A DNA stretch of 64,000 nucleotides from Artemisia argyi (lineage: Eukaryota; Streptophyta; Magnoliopsida; Asterales; Asteraceae): positions 94,641,844-94,705,843 of the forward strand of contig CM060694.1 in the NCBI GenBank assembly GCA_030686995.1. The letters run 5' to 3'. This document shows positions 22,950 through 34,970 of the stretch, piece after piece (within the stretch, counting starts at the first letter, position 1; each line of letters starts with the position of its first letter). Under the pieces are notes generated by a model. It was not told the origin of the DNA and did no database searches. It was given only the letters and a program-made list of their open reading frames with translations. Both the position numbers and the translations under genes were made by a program.

Positions 22950-23149
22950 ATAGCAGCAAGTATATTTTTGATTTCAGGCACTTCCCTCTTTCAAAGGAAA
23001 CTTCACAACGCAAGTCTTCCTTCTAATTAATTAGCCCTCTTCATTGACAGCAACAAGTATTTCATTTATGGCACTTCCCTCTTTCAAAGGAAACTTGGCA
23101 AAGCAAATCTTCCAACTTGTTAGCCCTCTTCATAGCAATAATATATATA
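22950..23149 (+). promoter_or_regulatory. Tandemly duplicated promoter segment and TATA box of the LRR kinase
   Basis: Two direct copies of a ~92-96-bp unit (about 22950-23045 and 23046-23136), each with GGCACTTCCCTCTTTCAAAG and TTAGCCCTCTTCAT. The second copy is followed directly by ATATATATAG (about 23140), a plausible TATA box ~180 bp before the ATG. Any enhancer in the unit would be present twice. Confidence 0.6.
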
Positions 23150-23321
23150 GATCGACTCGCTAGAGCAGTTGTAAACACAATGCCTTGTATTATCTAGTTT
23201 TAACTACATTACTTTATGCTTTGTGATTGTTATGTTTCGTTTATGTAATCAAGTATTCATATGTGATTAGTGTTTCGCTGCAAAGAACGTTACTGATAAT
23301 AAACACTCACAAACACAAAAT

Positions 23322-26300
23322 ATGGCTTTCTTACCTTCTACCATTTTCTTACTTGCTACAGTTTTATGTACCCTATATGTTGCTTCATGTTCTTCACACG
23401 AAGCTGATGCTCTAATTAATTGGAAAGCAACCCTTCATACCCAAAACAACATACTTATGCTACCTTCATGGACACAAGATGATCAAAAAACAGTGTCCCC
23501 GTGCAATTGGTATGGAGTTTCATGCAATGCGCAAGGCAGCATAAACAAATTAAACCTTTCGTCGTCTGGTTTAAATGGTACGCTTGATCACTTATCATTC
23601 TCTTCATTTCCTAATCTTGTGCATTTAAATCTTGGTTCAAACTACTTTTCTGGGATAATCCCATCTGAAATCGGTCAACTGTCAAAACTTGTTTATCTTG
23701 ATCTTTCTTCTAATCGATTAATGGGAATAATCCCGCCAGATATTGGTGAACTAAGAAATCTTGAAACCCTTTTTTTGGCTGAAAATCAGTTGAATGGTTC
23801 TATTCCGAAAGGCTTATGTCAATTGAGGTTTCTCTCTCAGCTTGCGTTGAGTGATAACAATCTTTATGGTTCGGTCCCTAACTGTTTTGGGCAGTTATCG
23901 AAATTGGTTTATCTTGATCTGAAATCTAACAATATTTCTGATTCAATCCCTCCTGAACTGGGGAATCTTGTCGATCTAAATTTGCTATATATGTTCAATA
24001 ACTCGTTAACTGGATCTATCCCAAAAACTTTTGTCAATCTGAAGAAGCTAACGGTCTTGTCTCTATGGAAGAATCGATTGAGCGGATCAATACCGAAAGA
24101 AATAGGTCATTTGACGTCACTCACATGCATAGATCTACAATATAATGATCTAAGTGGTCCGATACCTTCATCCCTAGGTGATCTCAAATCCCTTAATTAT
24201 CTTCGTCTTTACTCAAACAAACTTTCTGGTCCCATTCCACAAGAGTTAGGAAGCTTGATATCTCTTACAACCCTACAATTAAACAACAATCGACTCAATG
24301 GTTCCATTCCAAGTTCATTCAGTAACCTACAATACTTGGAAATTTTGTATCTAAACGACAATGAGTTTATAGGTCCTATTCCACAAGAATTAGGAAAACT
24401 GAAGTTGGTAATAATAGAGCTTACCAACAATAGTTTTTCTGGTAGTTTGCCTGACGAAATTTGCAATGGAACAGAACTTGAACTTCTTCTCGCTGGAAAC
24501 AATAACCTAACGGGTCAAATTCCGAAAAGTTTGTACAACTGTTCAAGCTTGAATCGAGTACGTTTGGAAGGAAACCAGCTCACAGGAGATATCTCCGAGA
24601 GCTTTGGAATCTATCCACACCTTGATTACATCAACCTGAATAACAACAAGCTTTACGGGGAGATCTCGGACAACTGGAGTAAGTGCACGAACTTAACGAG
24701 AATAGAGATGGTAGGGAACCGAATCAACGGTAGCATACCTCCATCTCTTGGAAAGTCGACTCAGTTACACGTACTTAATCTTTCTTCCAACAATTTGGTT
24801 GGGCAGATACCAAGTGAATTTGGAAGGTTGACTAGCCTAGAGACCCTTTCCTTGAGCAACAATCGCCTATCTGGTTTCATACCTCTAGATCTAGGACTGC
24901 TATCTGAACTGTCGGCCCTTGATCTGTCGATGAATAAGTTAAATGGGTCTATTCTATCTTCAATTGGGGACTGCTCAAAACTCTTCAGCCTAAATTTGAG
25001 TAACAACAAATTTACTCATGAAATCCCAGCTCAGATAGGTAGATTGGTTCACCTATCTCTTCTTGATCTGAGTCACAATTCACTCAGCGGTGAGATCCCT
25101 TCAGCACTTTCAAGTCTGAATAGTTTGGAGATGCTCAATCTTTCGCACAATTATCTTTCTGGTTCAATTCCAAAGACATTTGAGTCAATGAATGCCCTTT
25201 GGACCATTGATTTATCATATAACCAGCTAGAAGGTCCCATTCCCAACACCAAAGGTTTTCTGAATGTATCAGTAGAAGCCTTGCAGGGGAACAAAGATTT
25301 GTGCGGAAATGTTAGCGGCTTAAGGCCATGTACTTCAGAAAGGCATACATTGAACAAAGGAACCCGCAAATTAGCACTCGTGATCTCTCTTCCACTTCTT
25401 GGAGCACTTCTAGTTTGTGGTCTTGTGGGAAGTTTTGCTTTTTATATGTGGAGATTGAAAAAGATATCATCGACACAACTTGTGGACGAGGAGAGACCCT
25501 TTCCAGATTTTTTCTCAATTTCAACTTTTGATGGAAAGGAGACTTATCTCGAAATCCTAAGAGTCACTGAGGAGTTTAATGAAGCATATTGCATCGGAAA
25601 GGGAGGATGTGGGAGTGTGTACAAAGCGAGCTTGGCATCAGGTGACATAGTTGCTGTAAAGAGACTTCATTCGTCGGCTGAAGTGATCAATCGCGATGAT
25701 TTTTTAAATGAGATCAGAGCATTGACAAGGATACGACACCGTAACATCGTGAAACTACATGGCTACTGTTCACATGCTAGAATCTCGTTTTTGGTTTACG
25801 AGTATCTTGAAGGGGGTAGCTTAGCTGATATTTTAAGCAATGAAACCGCACAATATTTGGATTGGAAGAAGAGGGTGAACATAATCAAAGGTGTTGCACA
25901 TGCTTTATCGTATATGCACCATGATTGTTCACCCCCTATCGTTCATCGTGACATATCAACCAAAAATATCTTGCTTGATTCAGAGTATGAAGCATGTGTT
26001 TCGGATTTTGGCACGTCCAAGATTTTGAACAAAGACTCGTCGAATTGGAGTAATGTCGCAGGAACATATGGATACCTTGCACCAGGTAAATTTATTCCAT
26101 TTTCATTCATAATATCACAAACTAAGTTGTTATGTCTTTAAAGACAAGACTCGGCGTACTCATAACTTTTTTTCTTTCCAGAATTCGCTTACACCATGAA
26201 AGTAACTGAAAAGTGTGATGTCTATAGCTTCGGGGTTCTAATGTTAGAAGTCATCAAAGGTGAGCATCCAGGTGATATAGTAACTTCTCTAACATCTTCA

Positions 26301-26477
26301 TCAACCAACAGGGTTGACCTTAAAGATTTAGTGGATCATCGTCTACCAGTTCCACTCCTAGAAATCAAAGAAGTTGTGACATCGATCTTAGTTCTAGCGA
26401 TAAGATGTGTTAATTCAGATCCCGAGATAAGGCCTACAATGTATGATGTTTCACAGGAACTTGCTTCATTTCCTTAA
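23322..26477 (+). CDS. LRR receptor-like kinase, MIK2-like (LRR-RLK subfamily XII type)
   Basis: Exon 1 is 23322-26085 and exon 2 is 26182-26477, joined across a 96-bp GT-AG intron inside the APE motif; this gives 1019 residues. Signal peptide ~1-25, LRRNT ~26-90, 23 extracellular LRRs ~95-650 (NLSxNxLxGxIP type), TM ~684-707 (LALVISLPLLGALLVCGLVG). The kinase has the Gly loop GKGGCGSV (~759), VAVK lysine, HRD (~875), DFG (~894) and APE. The catalytic loop is HRDISTKN, with Ser where most kinases have Lys, as I recall from MIK2 relatives. The product would sit in the plasma membrane and sense a peptide or wall cue. Arabidopsis MIK2 senses SCOOP peptides, but the ligand here is unknown. All domains look intact and the intron position is the usual one for this group. 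Confidence 0.93.
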
Positions 26478-27062
26478 GACATCTCTAAGAGTATTAATTA
26501 CTACTTTAGATAGACATAAAGTATTTTCATTTATCAGATATTCAAATTTGGTTCCAGTCTTTAGAGTTTTATGGTATTTTCTTCGGATGTAAGATGGTGC
26601 GTTGAATGTTGCAATAATTAGCAATGTTTAAACATCTCAATATCTCATAGTATCAACTAGTTATAATGGGTTTTGACATGCAATGATTTTAGTTTTATAT
26701 TATTATCCGTATTATTTTTATTCACTTAAATCATAATGAATGTTCAAATAATAACTAAAATTCGTGATTCAGAAAGTAACTAACAAATAACAAATAATTT
26801 GTCCACGAGAAATTAAAACGCCGAATGCTAATGTTTTTTGTGATCGTTTATTGAATTGTTGTTATACGCTTATTTGCCTTGACATGTTATATCAATGTTT
26901 ATATGTGATCATGCATTGAATTACTATACGTTTATTTTTCTTGACATGTTCACCTGTCAAATGTCGAGTCCTTTCATTCCATCTTCAAAAAGGTGTTTTT
27001 TCAAAAATCTCAAAATATACTTTTGATCGGTCTTTAATCAGCTTACAAACACCAATTCCATG
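26478..27062 (+). other. 3' flank of the LRR kinase
   Basis: AT-rich sequence holding the presumed 3' UTR. No further domain of the gene and no new gene is seen. Confidence 0.5.
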
Positions 27063-27179
27063 TGAATGTTTCATGTAGTAAATTGTAAAATAGCCACATG
27101 GTTTTGTATATATGAGCTCTATATATATGAATGTTTCATGTAGTAAATTGTAAAATAGCCACATGGTTTTTATATATAA
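27063..27179. repeat. 65-bp tandem duplication
   Basis: Two direct copies beginning TGAATGTTTCATGTAGTAAA at 27063 and 27128, including GTAAAATAGCCACATGG; nearly identical, so recent slippage. Confidence 0.8.
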
Positions 27180-27189
27180 GCCAATGAAA

Positions 27190-27500
27190 TTTTCAAAACG
27201 AGTGTAATGCAGTAAAAAAACAACATAAACAAAGCAGCTAACACTGGTTAAAACTTCCATGATCCAAAAACAAATTTCATGAAATTTGCAAATTTAACTC
27301 TCCATATGTTTGAGCATTCCTCTTGTTTATATATATCTTCAATCACTTTATCAATCTTGGGCACTTTTGTTAGTTTCACAGATTTACTCATCCTATTCCA
27401 TAGATCCGCAACCTCCTTATCACTCTTTAAATGATTCAATACTATCCTTTCTCAATTCTCATCGTATTCAACCCTAACGCAGTCATTGTATCTATAAATG
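27190..27500 (-). pseudogene. DUF247 (UPF0481) C-terminal relic
   Basis: On the minus strand the frame reads YNDCVRVEYDEN, a stop, then LKSDKEVADLWNRM, SNIWRVKF and FVFGSWKF. After a TAA comes a hydrophobic run (VLAALFMLFFYCITLVL). SDKEVADLxNRL, a later WR, a PW/SW pair and a terminal membrane helix are typical of the C-terminus of plant DUF247 proteins. Two stops and absence of the N-terminal part make it a relic. Assignment is from memory of the family and moderately sure. Confidence 0.5.
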
Positions 27501-27830
27501 CTATAATAGTAATTGTATTACTGCAGAAGTGATTAATAAATTATCCCCTTTACTTGTTAAATTGTCCAACCGACCCACCCATTTGTCCACCTAAGTGAAA
27601 AAATGACGGACCATCTTTACCATTTAACAAGAAACTTATAATAAGATAACTTCATCTCAAATCATTATATCATATATATCATTTACATGAAAAAATACAT
27701 CGCAGACTTCACGCGCATTTTTTAGCGTGAATAAATTGACCGCGTACCAATTATTATACATTTGGTATTCCTAATGCATGGGCTTTAAAATGCTACTTGT
27801 CCATCTACAATCCATTAGTTTATCTGCAGT

Positions 27831-27990
27831 TTATCCCTGCAGTAAACTGCAGGGTGTTATCTGCAGTTTCTTTGAAAGTTGAATTTAACATCTTCACATT
27901 GCAGCCCTCAACTTTCATAATTTTACAAAAATGGTCCCTCGTTTATACCTTACAGCAGGCATTGTTCCCTGCAGTTTACTGCAGGGATAA
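27831..27990. repeat. Small inverted-repeat element with PstI palindromes
   Basis: CCCTGCAGTAAACTGCAGGG at 27835-27854 is itself a near-palindrome, and its reverse complement recurs at 27967-27986. Including TTAT and ATAA outside, the terminal inverted repeats are 24 bp and perfect. A weaker inner pair (GAAAGTTG / CAACTTTC) also exists. Non-coding, probably a tiny MITE. Confidence 0.6.
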
Positions 27991-28126
27991 TTTTCCCTTA
28001 GTTTAACTGCCATTATTCTTCAAACCTTTTTGTTCAAATAATGAACCAAATCAGTTAAGATTACATAAAGGCGTGAATTTAATATTTACTTGTAGTATAC
28101 ATGGGACATACCCATGAATACCGTAT

Positions 28127-29190
28127 ATTATTGGCACAACTGAAGGCTCGGTCTATCTTCATGAATATACCAAGAATAGGATCATTCACATGGATATTAA
28201 AGCTCCTAATATCTTGCTGGACTCGAGGCTTCATGCTAAGATTGCTCATTTGGTTTGGCCATATCTTTTCAAGAAGATATGACTCACAAAGAGCCCTATT
28301 CGAGAGTGTACGAGGTGTGCAGTTGCACAGAGCCTCCAAATTATGAGGGTCTCAAATTTAATATATAATATGTATATATATCTATACATGTTTTAGAAAA
28401 AGACTACAAATATTTGATTTAAGTTGTTGCATTGGAAAATCTCTTTAAAATATTATTTAACTTCAGTTATTACTTATTAGGCCTCATTTTTGTTTAAATT
28501 TTGCACAGAGCCTCTGCAAACCTAGAGACGGCACTAGACTCACATAAGCACTGCTATCGCAGGGACATTGTAAGCACCCTTCAATCTTCATCCTCGAATA
28601 TGCATGAAAGTAGCCTTCATTATCCCTTATTTCGGAATTGCATGATCAATAATGGTGGCAAATTAGACCTATTTATAGATAAACGGTTCAATCTGGTTAT
28701 GCATCTTACAGGTCAAAGTTGGCCTACTAAGAAAGTTATCTAAAATAGACCGGTTTAAACATGTTTTTTTGGGTAAAGGGTTACCCCGGTAAAGTATACG
28801 GTTTAAACATATTAAATGTCACCTAAAGTGCATTTATTTCAAAAAGTTATTATTGTTGTAGCAATATAGTTTAATCATATATATCTATAACATTAGCCAA
28901 ATATCAAGATTATCCATTTTGATCAGTTACTCGAGCCACCAGATTTGCCATCTCTAGTGATTAAGAAACTAAAAATCAACATCTCTAAATTCCAGAACAA
29001 ATGATTGATACAACTTACCTTTTTAATTTTGCTAGTGGATATATGGCACCAGAGTATTTAGCCCATGGGCAGTTAACTAAAAAGGTAGATGTGTACATCT
29101 ACGTGTGTTGTTGCTGGAAGTAATTACTGGTGCGTAAAGCAACAAAAGCAAAACTCAGAATACTCATGCAGCTTAGTAGCAATTGTAAGT
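28127..29190 (+). pseudogene. Receptor-like kinase relic (CRK/DUF26-like kinase fragments)
   Basis: Fragment 1 (28127-28261) reads GSVYLHEYTKNRIIH, then MDIKAPNILLDSRLHAKIAH, and continues in a shifted frame as FQEDMTHKEPYSR. HRD has become HMD and DFG is lost. Fragment 2 (about 29031-29190) reads GYMAPEYLAHGQLTKKVDVY and then degenerates, with a TAA soon after. The order and wording match the activation segment of cysteine-rich receptor-like kinases (CRK2/3 type). The stretch between (28340-29020) has no coding resemblance. No extracellular domain is found. Confidence 0.72.
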
Positions 29191-29689
29191 ATTTCAAAAC
29201 CACAACTAATTTTTTTGGATTTTAAATGGCCGTTTCTGATCTGTAAGGTCGCGCTCGAACCATCAAAGCAATTAGTTTGTTAGAAAAGGTACTAATATTG
29301 CGAATAGAGATTTCCACAATAACAAAGTAAAATTTTCCAAAAAGAAAACCGAAATATACCACTGTACATTTGTCATAGTAGATCTTTGTTTACCTGACTT
29401 CATATACGGAGTATTTTGTTGAGAAAAGTGACACCGGATTGAAGAAAACCCACAATTAAAATATGAAATAGTATAAAAGATGACAATACCACAGTAGGGT
29501 AAAAACAACAGGCAAGGAAGATACGTTTCACTATGATGAAAATTAAGAGTTACACATTCTCTCTAATTACAAGGATAAACACTAATCAAGAGATACCACA
29601 CCAACTCTCAAAATTTCTTACACGTACTACTAGAGAATTGCTAGTGTTGCATTGAGAATGGGATACCAAATGAGGAAACAATCACGGCC
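29191..29689. other. Intergenic, nothing recognised
   Basis: AT-rich sequence without convincing coding or repeat structure. Confidence 0.5.
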
Positions 29690-29773
29690 TTGTATAGGCA
29701 TGTCAAACATTGATGAAGAGTGTTTAACATGCCTATACAACACTCTTCATCAATGTCAAACATTGATGAAGAG
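29690..29773. repeat. Two overlapping, mutually exclusive hairpins
   Basis: Segment A TTGTATAGGCATG (29690-29702) pairs with CATGCCTATACAA (29728-29740). Segment B ACATTGATGAAGAGTGTT (29707-29724) pairs with AACACTCTTCATCAATGT (29739-29756), and ACATTGATGAAGAG recurs at 29760-29773. The order A-B-A'-B'-B means only one hairpin can form at a time. Both pairings are perfect. Confidence 0.75.
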
Positions 29774-30353
29774 CCCTTTACCCAAAACTATTAAGGACGT
29801 TTTCTCTCTCTATAGTGGCGATTCTAAACCCTAACATATTCTCAATCGGATCTCATCAAAATTGACCATAAATCATTTGATTCTTGTTTTGAATTCACTA
29901 TTCTAGTGATTAAGCTTTGTGTTTATCACTAGTTTATGCAAATCGTGTTTGTTTCATTCGATTTAGGACGTTTGTTATTCATCTTTTAGGGTTTTAATCA
30001 CTAATTTAAGTCGACTCCCAAAACCAATTACTATCAAACGATTTATCCATTAAATCTTCCTTTAAACCTTGTATGCGTACATCATTCTTATTAATTCGTT
30101 ACCAAGGTTTGAGGGTTTTTGTTGGGATTCTTTTTTTAGGGTTTCGAGATTTTTTTTTTTTTTTTTTTTTTTTTATCCCTAATCGGTGTGCTCGGGTTTT
30201 ATTGGGCCGACCTCTTTACTGATCATCATTAGTCGGTTATTATCTTGATCCTTCATTGTTATATATATATTGATTTGGTGGTGGTCTTCATCTAGGGCTT
30301 GTTTTTTTGTGGAACTGTTTAGAGTTTTAACTGGTTGTGGGTATACGAGAGTG
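29774..30353 (+). other. Presumed 5' region of the L1-type element
   Basis: Contains CTAAACCCTAACAT-like leader sequence and a T-run (about 30150-30174). The 5' boundary of the retroposon was not resolved. Confidence 0.35.
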
Positions 30354-32126
30354 ATGGAACAAGGTTTTCTCAATAAGTCGAACAAGAATTCAATGAAAGA
30401 TGGTCATGTCAGTTTGGTGTTGAGTGGATTGGCTAAAAAGGTTAAGAATATTGATGGTAAAATCTTGGGAAAAGATTGTAAACCGTTGAAGCCATATAGG
30501 TGTGTAAAAGACAAAGTGGTATCGATGGCTGATGATGTTGCTTGTGTTAGGGTTAACATGATGAATGATGGTGAGGTGGGGACTACGACTTCCACTTTAG
30601 TTGGAAGTGATAATAACCATGATGCTGCTGGTCATACAAGTAAAGAAAGTGATATACCTATTTGCGTAGGTTCTAAAGTCATGGAAGATGTTGCTCTTTC
30701 TTTGGCTGATGTTGTATTACCGCAAGCTGAAGTTGAATGAATTAGTGCACGTTTGGAGAATTCACTATATGGTTATTTTGTTGGACAAAGACCTGCGTTC
30801 CCAGTTGTCCAAAATTTTATTCGTAATGTTTGGAGGAAGTATGGGTTTATGCATGTCATGATACATCAGGGGTTCTTTATTTTTCAGTTTTCAACTAAGG
30901 AAGGTATGGATAATGTCCTTAATCTTGGTCCTTGGCGAATTAGGTCAGTCCCTTTAATTCTTAATGTTTGGAATCCTAGTTCTGATTTGAAAAAAGAGGA
31001 GATAAAGAAGGTTCATGTGTGTGTGAAAATGTTTAACGTGCCTATTGTAGCATACTCGAAGGTTGGTCTTGACATGATTACTTCTAAACTAGGGTGACTT
31101 CTTATGCTTGATGAGTACACAAGTAATATGTGTCTCAACTTGTGGGGTATGAATGCTTATGCTAGAGTGTTAGTTGAGATATCAGCGGAGAATGATTTTT
31201 TTGATTCCCTTGTTGTGGCAGTGCCTGTAGCAAAAACTAAAGAACATCGTATGGTTACCATTGATATTGAATTTGAATATAAACCGCCTCGTTGTTCTGT
31301 TTGCAAAATCTTTGATCATATTGATAAGGAGTGCCATATGAAAGTGAAGGAAGTAAATCGGAAAATGGGTGTGGATGATGGTTTTGTGTCTGAAAAGCGT
31401 AAATCTAAGGTTGTTAACAAGGTAAGGGTCTCTGGCAAACCTAAAATGGTATATAGACCTGTTTCTAAACCTAGTAATAACAACCAGGCTACTACGTCCA
31501 TACTAAATGATAATTCTCCTCTTATTACTAAGGAGGTGGTGAATGATACTATTAATCCTCATGTTATTCCCAAGGTAACTAATGATATGTCCAATAGTTA
31601 TACAACTGATGGAAAATACTTCAATGATGATATTAATTTAAGTGAATTGAGGAGTTATGTTGATAAACTCATGGAGGATGAGGCAGTGCTTGATATCCAA
31701 AAGGTTGATGTGCCTAAGGATGTTGATGGTGGAAGTGCAATGGAAGATAAGGTAAATGAGTTCTCTATTAAAGATACTACATTGCATGATACGCCTGTGA
31801 CTGTTATTAATGAAAAGGAGGTTGGTATTTCTATGCCTAGCTCCTCTTCTGCTCCTTCTACTTCTGCCAGTAAGAGAGTCAACCCGTTTTCTAAGGTTGG
31901 TGTGATTGTCGATTCTGATAGTGAGGAAGAGGAGGTTCTTAACCCTTTTGATGAGTCTGCAAATATATTTGATATGCCTATGGGTACCCTCTCATCTTCA
32001 GGTGGTGGACATGAACAGGAAGATTATTATGAATATGATGACTCTACGGATCAACTTTATGATCTTCCAGGACAGTTGGGTGCATTTTATGAAGATTTCA
32101 AGCTCCAAGGTCGGCCTAGGAAGTAG
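30354..32126 (+). pseudogene. L1-type retroposon ORF1 (DUF4283 + CCHC knuckle) with two TGA stops
   Basis: One frame runs from ATG at 30354 (MEQGFLNKSNKN) to TAG at 32126, broken only by TGA at 30738-30740 and 31095-31097; about 590 codons. The middle holds the DUF4283 fold (YGYFVGQRPAFPVVQNFI, FIFQFSTKEGMDNVL, GPWRIRSVPLILNVW). The plant LINE-type zinc knuckle follows (PPRCSVCKIFDHIDKECH) and then an acidic C-terminus. In plant L1 elements this is the RNA-binding ORF1 protein. The endonuclease-RT ORF2 that should follow is absent. Both TGAs could be former CGA Arg codons. An upstream in-frame extension to 30270 is open but unlikely to be the start. Confidence 0.85.
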
Positions 32127-32333
32127 TTGGTCTTTTTATAGTCTTGTTTTGTTTATGTGGTAGTGGTCTATTTCTTGTCATTAAGAAAAGGTAGTGTCTT
32201 GTTATGCAAGCTTTTTAGCCTATGTAACGGGCTGAGATATGGGGTTTCACCCATATCCATTGTACTTAAACGTTTATTTGGTTTTATATATTTACTAGGG
32301 TGCATGATTACTCCCCTTTACCAAAAAAAAAAA
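32127..32333 (+). mobile_element. 3' UTR and poly(A) tail of the ORF1-only L1-type element
   Basis: After the ORF1 stop the sequence runs ~190 bp through non-coding DNA to a pure A tract (about 32321-32332). This is the structure of a retrotransposed RNA 3' end. With no ORF2 between ORF1 and the tail, the unit looks like a non-autonomous L1 derivative or a processed transcript. Target duplication not found. Confidence 0.6.
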
Positions 32334-32489
32334 ACATTAATGAATAGCCAACTATACCAAAGAGCCAAAACACTCAAAGGCCATTTGCCCTTTGCCCTCT
32401 GCCCTTTGGCCTTTCAAAACAAATAATCTCTCACTTGAAGATTCGATTGAAGCCCAATCAATCTTCACATCGTTATCCTTCCTTGCACT

Positions 32490-33476
32490 TTCATGTTGCT
32501 TACGTTTCTGCTAGGCCGCATGAGGATCAACACCATATAAACTTGTCACAGTTGATTGCTTTAGTCAGATAATCTGTCACGTTATCATCAGTATGTATTT
32601 TCCTCATATCCACGCATCTCTCTTCCACTTTCTCACGAACGAAGTGATACTGAACTCGTATATGCTTCGGTTTTGAATAAAATGCTAGATTCCTTGCCAG
32701 ATACAAGGCGCTCTGATTGTCACAAAATAGAGTAATTTTCTCTTGTTCGTGTCAGAGCTCTTCCAACAACATCTTTAGTCATACTGCTTATTTGATGGCT
32801 TGAGTAGCTATAACATATTTTGCTTTTATTGAAATAGCAACAACTGATTGCAGTTTCGAAGCCTAGCTTACTGTTCCACTAAAAAGTGGAAACACATACT
32901 CGGTGGTTGATTTACTTCCGTCAAGATCACTTGCGTAATCAGAATCAACATATCCTTTGACAATTAAATCTGATTCCCCATAACATATGCAACATCTAAG
33001 GTTCCTTTAATATATCTAAGGATCCTATTCACAGCTTCCCAATGTTTTCTATCAGGTTTCGCCATGTACCGACTCACTACTCCTACTACATGTGCAATGT
33101 CTGGTCTTGTACAAATCATCACGAATATTAAACTTCACACTGCTGATACATACGGTACATGAGACATCTCCATCCTCTCTTATTTATTGCTAGGACTCAT
33201 ACATACGGTACATGAGACATCTCCATCCTCTCTTATTTATTGCTAGGACTCAACTTGGAGGATAACTTGACATTAGTAGGAAGGGTTATGTTATTTCCCC
33301 CCACCCTGATGTGACATAAAAAGGGGTAAAGTCAAATATTCATTTTGTCCTTCTGGTTTCCAGTACAACACAGTTTTTATCAATTTATGTTATGTGTTTC
33401 TATTAGTTTTAAGCATTTGACTTATTAAACTTTATATTTTTGTTCTGTACTTTTAGGTTTATAGTTTATTGATATA

Positions 33477-33516
<40 letters not shown>

Positions 33517-33765
33517 GGGGCTGGCATTTGTACTTTTGGGGAGTGGGAATAACCAAACCCTAGTAGAAAACATGGTTGATATTTGCTTACAATTTTCCAT
33601 ATTAAATTTTTGCAAGATTTTCACCAAATAACTTTTCTGTGAATGCCAAACCTTCTTACTAGGTGAATTTGCCCAGAATCTTGTTTGTGGATCCCAAGTC
33701 TTTCATCTCAAATTCCGAAGGGAGTTGTGCCTTTAATTTACTAATTTAGTATGAACTTCTTTTAG
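32490..33765 (-). pseudogene. Decayed Ty1/copia pol (RT and RNase H)
   Basis: On the minus strand 32500-32720 reads DNQSALYLARNLAFYSKPKH, then IRVQYHFVREKVEE and IHTDDNVTDYLTKAINCDKF, the end of a copia RNase H. Around 33655-33740 the frame reads LPSEFEMKDLGSTNKILGKF, part of copia RT. Coding order agrees with one minus-strand element. It is interrupted by a 53-bp tandem duplication, the stretch 33260-33640 without pol resemblance, and a poly(A) run at 33478-33514. Different copia lineage from the intact element at 8074. Confidence 0.78.
33146..33251. repeat. 53-bp perfect tandem duplication
   Basis: Two direct copies starting ATACATACGGTACATGAGAC at 33146 and 33199. The copies look identical, so the duplication is recent compared with the surrounding pol relic. 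Confidence 0.88.
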
Positions 33766-34716
33766 TGTGCCCTTGATGTGACCCCTTGGCATTTTCGTAA
33801 AGGCTTCATGAAAGACGTTGTTCTTTGCACATAATCCTTCAAATACACCATATAAAAACTTTTAGATTAAAACAACGAACAAGTTGTCATCGATCTTGTT
33901 TTTCAATGATGTTGTTGGTTGTTGTGGAGAATGGTTGACGTGGAAATCAGAGCCACGTTAGGTCACCATTAACAATAGCAGTCTGGGTAAATAAATTCTT
34001 GTTGGCGTCAGCACAACTCACAGGTCAAAAGCAAACATCACCCTTTACCTCTATGCTTTTTCTTGCTCTTAGTAACTAAATAAAGAAATTGGGTTCGGTA
34101 AGCAGTGAAACTACAAGTTATATATCCGAATATGCACTACTTATCAATGGCCTACAAAATTATGTTAACGATAGAGGGTCCAAAAGAGTTAAGGACACAG
34201 ATTTACTACCGACTCACGGTGATGGTATTCAAAGAAAGGTAAACCACTCGTAGTTAGTATATAGTTCGGTGGAAATGAGGTGGCCGAAAGTGAAAGACAC
34301 CAGTGGAAGTGGAAACAAATAAGTTGTATTGATTTTGATAATTGAAAGTTTTAGTTTTGACTTTTTAATGGTCATTGGTGAATATTAGGTAAATTGTATT
34401 AAGGGCATGTTTGTTAATTTATTTAAACTCTTCGTTAACTAATAAAAAAACCTTTGTAAATATCAATTCCTTTACATTAAAAGATATATTTGCCTTTTTT
34501 GTATGTAAGTAACTCCGAAAAAGAAAATATTATATAATTAAATCAAAATACTATATGATCACCTACATATATAGTATCTAAATATTTGATAAGCTGCATT
34601 GATTTTTATAAATAAGAGTATTTTTATGTTCTTTTAATTGTGTATTTGGAAAGAAAGAAAGTGAAAATGAAAGAAACTAAAAAAATTCATGTTCGAAGAA
34701 AGTGAAATTAAAGGAA
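33766..34716. other. Intergenic, nothing recognised
   Basis: AT-rich; I see no domain-bearing frame or structured repeat. Confidence 0.5.
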
Positions 34717-34936
34717 GGTGATGTTTGTTTTAAAAAAAGAGGCTCTTAACAGGCTCTTAATCTGAACCATTCAGACACGGTCAGATATTTTGGTCGTTTA
34801 GACCGTTTGTTTTTTCCCCTATTAAGATTTTAATGGTCTAGACTTGAGAGAGGTGTCTGAATGCCTCTTGTTGCCTCTTGCTGACAAAAAAAAATAAATA
34901 AATAAAAAAATAAATAAAAATGTGCGGTTCAAACAT

Positions 34937-34970
<34 letters not shown>

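Noticed and set aside
27840..28000. Possible microRNA precursor from the PstI hairpins
   Set aside because: Each hairpin stem is only 9 bp and the long-range pairing spans non-conserved DNA; better explained as a MITE.
28079..28346. Overlapping frames on both strands at 28079-28346
   Set aside because: The kinase-like peptide is in a third frame; these are shadows across a pseudogene fragment.
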